Positions 56,546 through 64,000 of a DNA stretch of 64,000 bases are shown piece by piece. Source of the stretch: Rhodosorus marinus (lineage: Eukaryota; Rhodophyta; Stylonematophyceae; Stylonematales; Stylonemataceae); assembly GCA_029953675.1 (NCBI GenBank), contig JAMWBK010000003.1, positions 2,170,001-2,234,000 of the forward strand, given 5' to 3'. Both the position numbers and the translations under genes were made by a program. The stretch's first letter is position 1. The number at the start of each line of letters is the position of its first letter. The notes beneath the pieces are model-generated. The model was not told the origin of the DNA. It saw nothing but the letters and a program-made list of their open reading frames with translations, and did not search any database.

Positions 56546-58009
56546 AACAAGAAATAAATGTTCTACCTCTCACGAGAGAAAACTCTCAATAAGTCTCTCA
56601 TCCAGCAGCTGCTCGCCTTCATCAAGCTTCCTCCGAGTACCACGAAACCAGACAGCCCGACCGTAAAACCGAAACATATAAAGTATTATCAGTCTCAATC
56701 TTTCTTTTAGGGAAATTTATATCGTTTAAATCAATTAATCAACAATTCTTTGCCCTCAAGACTCATATTATATTGTAAATACAAAAATTATATATACGGT
56801 ATAATCGTAGAAAGGCAACCAGAACATTTGACTTGTTGGCCCCGCTAATTTTCAAGTCTATTTTTTTGAAATTAGCAGAAAGAAGATTTTGACCGGGGGG
56901 TGTAGAAGATAAACGAAACTAACTTTTTCGAGCGGGGTATTCATTATTTGTAACTTTTAGGAAACTTTGAACCGGAGCGGGAATTGGAAGCTGGACGATA
57001 AGGGGCCTACCTGTTCTTCCGTCTTTCTCGACGGATCGAATGCTACCGACGAGGTAAGCAGGCAATAAAACATAAGAAAAGGTAAAAACCATTTGACGCA
57101 AAGGTTGTGGATGACTCCCACTCCCACCCCCCTCTTCCACCGATGTCACTGATCGGAGTCGTCGCTGTATGAGACTAGGGGTAAAATGCACAATTAAACC
57201 CTTTCCACTTCACCCCTATAGAAACACACATCGTATACGCCATTAATAACTTATGTAAACGTAATTATTAAATTATGATATGTGTCCAATATTTTTCATA
57301 AATATATATAATATATAGGCTAAATTGTCGTTTACATAAATTAGTAATCTACCATATAGAATTGTAAAACTGAGGGGTAGAACATTTCATGTTGATGAAA
57401 AAATCAAAAGAAATATTACTATATGATATTACACCATAGAAAAGGGGGGGAGGGAAGTTCAAAATACATTCCAGTTTCTTGCTTTTCGCAATGGAAGTTG
57501 TTTAGTAAGGGGTGGGGGTTTGGTATTGGAGTTGATTTCTAGTTCGCATTAAATTTTGAGGGTTGACCGTGGAGATATTGGGTTTTTGACTACGAAGTGC
57601 CTTTTCTGGGGTTGTGGGGATGGTGAATGGAGATTGGAATTTTCGGTGGGGCATTTTTATTTTATAAATTTTTCATAAGGACGTGAAATTTGTGGTATTT
57701 TTGCATCGGTTTTCGGGAAGAGAGGGGTTTGGTTGTTTTTTCTTTCTGTGGGGGACGAAGCGAGAGAGAGAGATGGAGAGGGAGAGGGGGAGTGATATGT
57801 GTTGGAGATGTAGTGGTTATCATGCGGGAGGGTTTACTAGATGGGGATAAGATCAAGGTTGAGGAGGGACAGATATTGAGATTTGGGAGTGTGCGTTAGT
57901 GGTTGGTTGTTGGTAGTGTTTGGTTGAGGTTTTGAGCAGTTGAGGAAACGCTGTTTTGGGTTGGTGGGGCGGGGGGAGGGGGAGGGGTATTGAATTTTTT
58001 TGCGACGGG
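56546..58009. other. divergent spacer (snRNP and GTPase genes)
   Basis: 56546-56640 is C/A-rich. 56690-56830 and 57230-57440 are A/T-rich. 57480-58009 is G/T- to G-rich on the plus strand with an AG run near 57764-57772. The symmetric composition matches other divergent spacers here. A small minus frame (57191-56919) shows no domain. Confidence 0.45.
57963..57988 (+). other. G-rich tract just upstream of the GTPase start codon
   Basis: Five runs of 3 to 6 G within 26 bases, 22 bp before the ATG at 58010. It fits a G-quadruplex on the coding strand and, if transcribed, in the 5' UTR. Confidence 0.55.
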
Positions 58010-60171
58010 ATGGCGGAGGATGAAGGTGGATCTGCGCCTTTGCAGCTGATCGATTCAAGGGGAGAGTTCTCCAGCAGGTTGGAGGAGTTCGCGGCGGCCC
58101 TCGGGGGACCTGACCAGGCCGATGAGACTCTTCTGATTGTCTCTGCGCTCGGTGTGAAGGGCTCGGGAAAGAGTTCGCTGTTGAACGATGTTTTTGGCAC
58201 GAGTTTTGGGGTAGGAAAGGCGTTCAATGCGACTAAGGGCACGAAGGGTGTTTGGATTCAAGCATCGGCGCATAGTAATAAGCCACTGGCCGTCATGGAT
58301 ACTCAAGGAAGCGATGGAAGGGGTGCCGACATGGAGAAGGTCAACCGTATCGCAACTTTTACCCTTTGCTTTTCGGACGTTCTCGTCTTCAGCTTGTGGT
58401 AAGTACTCATAGCACGAGTTCAAGTCATTTGCTTTTTTTTGTGACACGAATCTGATGGAAAGGAGCATCGTCATTGTGCTGCTTACAGGTACGCGGATAT
58501 TGGTCGTTATGAAGCCGCTGGATATGGCCTCGTAAGGACAGTGTTCCAAGAGTATCTGAAACTCTTTGGCGAAGAACGGAGAAGGACGATGCTAATGTTC
58601 GTAGTCCACGATCATGACGACGGAACTTCCCTCGAGTCCGTAAAGCAGATTCTGGAGACCGACTTGAAGAGTTTGTGGCAGCAGGTGATCAGAAGATCCT
58701 TTTAGCATGTTTGATGACATATTTTATTTTCATTTGTGGAGTACCGTGCTGATGATGCCCATGCTTCTTTGTATCGGCAACCACAGGCACTGAAACCCGC
58801 AGAATCAGAGTCCCTTCAGTTGGGAGATCTTTTCGATTTGGAGTTTGTCTCTCTCCCGCATCCGAGACATCGCCAGACCGAATACGAGAAAAAAATTGGG
58901 GACGTGAGATCGAGATTTTGCGATGAGTCAAGCCCATCATACGCGTTGAAAGACATGTTCACGAAGATGGTAAGCCAGAGCGTTCCGTGTTTTTCTGGGC
59001 CTCTTTAGATTTGCATCAGCGGATACGGCTGCTGTCTTTCGCTTCCCCCTCGTTGTAAGAAGATCCACTCATCTAGGCTCTGAATCTGTTTTAGGTACCT
59101 ATCAACGCCCTGCACACATACCCTGCGGTTACCTGGAGGGATCTTGCTAGAGGAGTGGAGGTTGAAAATCCCACCAGACGAAATTTGGTTGCTGCGTATC
59201 GCTGCGATGTCGCATACCACACGCAGTATTCAACCGCTTCGAAGCAGCTGAACAAATGGAAGGCGGATGTAGAAGGTGGTAAAGTCGTTCGTGGATTTGG
59301 AGCTCAGGCTTCCCAACTGATAGAGAGCAGAATTGATGAGTACGAAGACGCGACTTCAATGCATGCTAACAGTCAAGCGAGAGCAAAGAAGGGAGGCGAG
59401 CTCAACACGTTCCTGAAGAGCTCAATCACTAGCTTGTTTCAGAAGCAAATGCAGTTGCTTCAAACTCAGGCGCTCATCCAGTTTAAGGACCTTCTCCTGA
59501 ACAGCGTAGGCCACTGCCCTCCTCCCTCTTATGGGTTGTTTTCGCATAACTGAACTCGCAAGACATTTACCATCCCTCGTAGGTGGTCACCGGCGGTGGT
59601 AGAAACAGCACTGGAAGCAAGGAGGTGGTCCTGGACTCCTTCTCCAAGAAGGCGGAGGAGTGTTCTGTAGCTGCCCTTCATCTGAGCTTCCATTCCTATA
59701 AGGAGACTCTGAAGGACACCTTGACTTCATACGCGCAGCAGTTTGAAGACTCCCCTACTGTTCAGCTCTCTGCCATGCAACGCTACGAACGTCGAGCTCA
59801 AAGGCCAATTCGCCGGCAGCCCAATGCGAACATAGGGCTCAACCTGACTGGGGCTCTGCGTCCAAGAGGGTAAGCGGCGCTCACATCTGAGGTTCAAAAT
59901 CACCAGCTTGCGTGGCCTTTGGGGGACTGTACTTTCTGGCTGCGAGGAGAATGATTTGGTTTCGCCTTTGGGTGTTATATCATGCTCACGTTTCTCTTTC
60001 TCAAACGGTGGCAGGTTTGGCAACTTCCAGCTGGTCACCGGATATTCCGATGGACCCCTGGTCATGAATTTCTCCGTTTGCAACGATGCTGACGCAGCCG
60101 AGCAGGAGGGGCAGGGCAGTGTACCCTTATTCCGGTTGCAGCCAACTCTTCACTACGATCTGGATCTGTAG
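58010..60171 (+). CDS. RHD3/Sey1-like dynamin-family GTPase without membrane hairpin
   Basis: Six exons: 58010-58398, 58489-58684, 58787-58969, 59095-59505, 59583-59869, 60015-60171; 540 aa. The G domain resembles the ER-fusion GTPases RHD3/Sey1: QLIDSRGEFSSRLEEF at the start, P-loop GVKGSGKSSLLND (near 48), FNATKGTKGVWIQ (switch 1 region), DTQGSDGRG (G3, near 97), FSDVLVFSLWYADIGRYEAAG, and a G4-like VVHDHDD. A long helical region follows (FLKSSITSLFQKQMQLLQTQ). RHD3/Sey1 proteins are about 800 aa and end in two membrane helices plus an amphipathic tail. Here the C-terminus is RLQPTLHYDLDL and I see no membrane segment. It may be a soluble paralogue or a guanylate-binding-protein-like GTPase. 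The last exon joins RPRG to FGNFQLVTGYSD in frame. Confidence 0.82.
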
Positions 60172-61731
60172 GAGACCTCTTTTTGCGGGATGAAGTTGCC
60201 CGCTGCAAAGAAGACGTCGCTGGCATCCTTGGACATCGTTTCCGTTTTTAACTTGGTGCTGTTTATCCTCTTAGGAGACTTACTGTTGGCAATTTGAAGA
60301 AGACAACTGTACCAGGCATGGGGGTTTCCGGCTTGTTGATAGGTGGAGGGCGGTGGTGGTAACGATCCATACATAGAGAACGAGCTCTGCCTTGGATCCA
60401 CTGCGAAAGCAACTAGAGATATTGCGTTTCGAAATCGATCAGAACCAGAAAGCTTCTCTTGCACTGGAGAGGGAGCGCTTTTCTGTCACGTTTTCTTCCA
60501 TTTGTGTCATGTCGTACTAAGTCTGCACTGCATAAAACCATCAATTGTACGTACCAAATTCGGAGAGGAGAGGACTCTCAAACACTGCCACGGGAGCGCA
60601 CGACATCTCATGAAACCCTAACCAGTGACTGACTGACTGACTATTATGGCAGTCCTACGAACCGCTAGAAGATAACACAATTCAATAGGAACGTTCCAAT
60701 CACAGCAGTGCACAAGCACATCGGACAAATTATACCGCTTTGCCTCGAAATTATCCAATTAAGATTCCGTCTGAAACCGATAGAAGGAAATTATCGGAAA
60801 ATTGACAGGGTCATCATTGGATCGACGTTCCTTCGTCTTCGAGGACGGGAAAGGGTTTGTGAACTCTGTGAACGACAGCCGCTCTACTGAAGGCTTTGGC
60901 GGTTGAGAACCTCTCGTGAATCGCTCATTTGTTGATTTCTCTGACGTCACAGGTGCACCAGTTGGAGGCCCGGAGCCCAGCACGTCTACTCTGAAGAGCT
61001 GCTTTTGGTTCCTTTCCAGGGCTCCACTCGAGCCAGTGCAGCGGATACACCCGAGAAGAGCAGACCGCTTTCAACGCCCTGGTTGCGCCATGCAGGTCGA
61101 AGCGGCTGACCTTCGATGAAGTATCCAATCGAGGTTTCCGGCGGGATCGAGAAGTGAAGAGGGTGGGGAGGGTAAGAAGGCTATTGCTGACATAAAACAG
61201 TCCCATGCCATGCAATACGCACTCTGAAAAGGAAAACTATCCTCCTCACCAACCAAAGTAGCTCTCCCCCTCCCTCGATTCCCTCCACCAAGTCCCAAAT
61301 TTAATCTAAGCGTCACCTCTATAATAACTACATTCATAACACAAAAAAGAATCCAATTAAAACCCGATCTAAAACTTACTATCCAATAGAGCTAGGCAAG
61401 AAATCCGTTACTGTCCAATGAAATTATATTTAGAGTGTAATATATTTCAAATATTTGATTTTTGTAGGGAGATATTTTTTTCGCGGGTACAAGGGGAATT
61501 TATTTTTTCAAGGTTTTCAACGATTCATTTGAGTTGATTGGGGCGCCTGAGTTTTTCAAAGATTTGGGTTTTCAGGTATTTATGGCGAGGCTTTTGGGAT
61601 GTGGGGAGGAGGCAGGGTTTGGGTTTATGGATGATGGGAGGGTTTGAAAATGGATCTACTTGAGAACTGAAAAACTGCGTGGAAATCTGTTCGTCTGTAT
61701 GAAGTGAGGTGGAAGTAGTATTGAAGTCAGG
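60172..61731. other. 1.6-kb spacer
   Basis: No supported gene. A GACT repeat lies near 60625-60641. 61320-61560 is A/T-rich. 61560-61731 is G/T-rich, the leader of the next gene. Several 60-100 codon frames have no domains. Confidence 0.45.
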
Positions 61732-62948
61732 ATGATGAGCTTCGCTGAGGTAAGGAATTGAGTTGTTTTGTTCCGTGTTTTTTTTGATCGGCCTCTGGAA
61801 TTTTTTTTTGGTTGGTCGAGTCGCTTGGTTTGCTTAGCTGGTTCTGTCCTCTCTGCTGTGCGTATGTTTTGTTTTTTTCGGTTCGTGTTTGGTGAGTTAG
61901 GTTGGTACGAGAAGCATATCTGATGTTCCTGGTGCGATTCAGGACGCGGCTTCTGGGTCAGCGGATACGGTTGTTGGTTATGTGTCCAGTAATTCTCCGG
62001 CAGCTGCTGCCGTTCTCGTGGCGATTGGGATTATTGTAGCTTTTAATGGACGTTACCTTCTGGCACCGTTTATTTTTGTGCTTGGCGCTGCGCCAGGTGG
62101 AATGTTGTTATTTGTTGCCTCCCAGGCGGTCTTTTCAGGAACAGATTTCGAGCTCGTTGTCTCGGTCATAGCGTTTGTTATTGGGTGTATATTATTCGGC
62201 TGGTTGTTTGTTTCGCTCCTTTATGATCTTGGCGTATTCCTGTTAGGTGCCCTTCTAGCTGTTGTCGTTGCTTCCACGCTGACTACTTCCGCATTGTACA
62301 GAATCAATCCCAGCGATCCGAACCTAACTTTCTACTTGACATCCGGTACGAAGCCTGAGCATGAGCGCAAAATTCAAGCCTGACTACCCTCCGCTTACGA
62401 TCTACTCCTTGTGTGCAAAAACAAACAAACAGCTTTCCTGGGTTCTGTGTTTGGTCTTCTAGCTCTCAGCTATAGGGGAGCCATGGTACCGCTCTCTTCG
62501 GCGTTTGTGGGATCCTTCGTTGCTGTGAGAGCTATTGCCTTTTTCATTGGAGGGTTTCCGGATCCGGTCGATTTCGTAAGCGAGGGAGCAGAACCAGGAC
62601 GCAGTATTTATACAGGTACAATCGTATTTCTGGGAGGTATTGCTGCGTACAACCAATGGAGGTACAGCCGTGTTCTCAGTGCCCTACTCTTGTCGATTGC
62701 TCCCAGTAAGAGCGATCTTGAATCTCTGACAAACTTCGTGCGCTGCGCTCCTTTTGAAAATTGTCGTTTATAGTTCACCCGCGAGGATGGACCACAAGAA
62801 AGATGAAACTGAGGCATTACTTTCTGGTGACGAAGAAAAGTCTAGATACTCTCAATTGAGCCCCACCAAGGTTCAGAGTTTACGAGAAAAATACACCTTT
62901 ACTCCTCCACGATTGGCATCTACCCATGAGGAAGGAGACATTCCGTGA
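61732..62948 (+). CDS. TMEM198-like (DUF4203) multi-pass membrane protein
   Basis: Four exons: 61732-61749, 61901-62345, 62433-62661, 62774-62948; 288 aa. The first exon is tiny (MMSFAE) and is followed by a 151-nt intron. About seven hydrophobic helices are visible, including AAAAVLVAIGIIVAF, YLLAPFIFVLGAAPGGMLLFV, VVSVIAFVIGCILFGWLFVSLL, LGVFLLGALLAVVVAS, AFLGSVFGLLALSYRG, SSAFVGSFVAVRAIAFFIGG and TGTIVFLGGIAAYNQW. This spacing and the Gly-rich helices fit the DUF4203/TMEM198 family; animal TMEM198 promotes LRP6 phosphorylation, but the protist function is unknown. A polar tail (KKDETEALLSGDEEKSRYSQ) ends the protein. Exons 3 and 4 join inside a Ser codon after NQW. Confidence 0.78.
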
Positions 62949-64000
62949 CCTCCAACGAAATATTTACGCGATTGCCCGTGCTCTGGTAGAGGAGTTTAAT
63001 AGTAAAAAGTGCCTCGCTCTTAATAACCGGATCACTTTCATCTGGGCAACCTGGAGCTATAATCCGATCTCGTACTTGAGTGATGACGAATATGTCCATG
63101 CAGACTACATCGGCTCGAGAGACCTGCATCCATTCGCAGAACGCCTGTAGAGGAGAAGTTTTTCCAGCGTGCGTGACTAATGCTCACGCAGTAGTCGATC
63201 AGTAGTCCAACCGCTCCCCCGACAGCTGGGCCGTTTTCTGTACGTAGTTTAAACTGACATTGTTTCCTGACTGTTCCCGAACCTGCTCAGCATTATGACA
63301 GCACTTCTGCGCAAGCTGACCTCGTGCAGTCCATGCAATACGGACAGGTTTTGTCGTAAATGTCAAGGCCCACCTACACCGGAGACCCTTGTCGGCGCAC
63401 AAGCCTCGACAGAACGGGGAAGGGTGAGCAATGGGGCAATTTTGATACAACGAGGGAATGAGACGTCGGGTCAACGTGTCCGATAAAGGGTCTAACCTTC
63501 TATACAAAACAAAACAAGAAACAAAAAACAAAAAAGCCTTCTAGCAATACGGCAGCGCTGTGCTCTTGCCCACCGTGCTTATTGCCACATTTGCACTAGA
63601 ACGACCCAAAGGACGAAAAAACTGATTCGTAAAAAATGTTGTAAAAAAGAAATTCTTAACATGGACGTAAAGAATATCAACTTGGGGATTGCGTGCTCGT
63701 TTTCACAGACACAGAAGAAAGTATGAAATCTAATAGCATTCAACTAGTTATATTTGACATCAAGCAGGTCCCCAAGAAAGCTGTTTGCGCTACTGTAACT
63801 GCGAAGCCTCTTAGCCAGTGCGATGTGTAGTCTGCTTGCTTTACGGAATTTATGGAAACACGTTCGAGAGAGGCTACACAAGGATGTGAAATCTGAGAGT
63901 CATCTCCCCACTCTCAAGAGCTAGGAAGGAGCCGCTGAGGGGGAAGGCTGCCAAGCAAACTATTGGGGCACCATGAGCCGTGGTGGTGGCCATAATTTTT
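62949..64000. other. right-end spacer
   Basis: No supported gene. A 110-codon minus frame (63531-63199) starts in an A/C-rich tract like other minus-strand leaders, but it has no recognisable domain or splice partner. The window may end before the next gene. Confidence 0.4.

Overview
This is a stretch of nuclear DNA from a photosynthetic eukaryote. Almost every gene is broken by short GT-AG introns (about 50-250 nt, mostly 65-120). The proteins include clear eukaryotic ones: alpha-COP, TM9SF, CHMP5/Vps60, a U1A/U2B''-type snRNP protein and a Ded1/DDX3 helicase. They also include plastid proteins of cyanobacterial type: FtsZ, RibF, a plastid-type PlsC, VTE6 and CarB. The plastid proteins have no signal peptide. 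They begin with a short leader carrying Phe at residue 4-6, nearly always Phe-Val, which is the leader style known from red algae and glaucophytes. I therefore infer a primary-plastid alga, most likely a red alga and possibly a glaucophyte. The intron density and the 1-4 kb spacers argue against a compact genome such as Cyanidioschyzon.

Layout, left to right. 0.4-4.4 kb (+): ABC1 kinase fused to a beta-lactamase domain. 5.2-7.7 kb (-): TM9SF membrane protein. 8.5-11.2 kb (-): DUF885 metallohydrolase. 13.6-18.3 kb (+): plastid carbamoyl-phosphate synthase large chain, 15 exons. 18.6-20.2 kb (-): LPAT4/5-like acyltransferase. 21.3-22.9 kb (+): dCTP pyrophosphatase and EFM4-type methyltransferase, 81 bp apart, preceded by three degenerate repeats. 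23.2-24.1 kb (-): plastid-leader zinc-ribbon/RRM protein. 24.6-24.9 kb (-): a possible very small spliced gene. 25.6-27.0 kb (+): plastid-leader FKBP. 29.1-33.6 kb (+): alpha-COP. 34.8-36.1 kb (+): plastid FAD synthetase. 36.1-40.7 kb: gene-poor. 40.7-41.5 kb (+): PHO80-like cyclin. 42.3-43.5 kb (-) and 44.5-45.7 kb (+): divergent plastid acyltransferase and VTE6. 46.0-47.5 kb (-): FtsZ. 49.1-49.9 kb (-): CHMP5. 52.9-55.3 kb (+): Ded1-like helicase. 55.8-56.5 kb (-): U1A/U2B''. 58.0-60.2 kb (+): RHD3/Sey1-like GTPase. 61.7-62.9 kb (+): TMEM198-like membrane protein. The last 1 kb has no supported gene.

Themes. Seven proteins share the F-type leader, covering pyrimidine synthesis, flavin supply, glycerolipid and tocopherol metabolism, plastid division, RNA binding and protein folding. 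A second group serves the endomembrane system (alpha-COP, TM9SF, CHMP5, the ER-type GTPase, LPAT4/5). Exon boundaries were read by eye from frame continuity, GT-AG ends and family conservation. For every multi-exon model given at confidence 0.7 or more, the exon lengths sum to a multiple of three. First exons are the least certain part. I saw no tRNA, rRNA, CRISPR array, intact transposon or virus, and nothing I could defend as a wholly new system.
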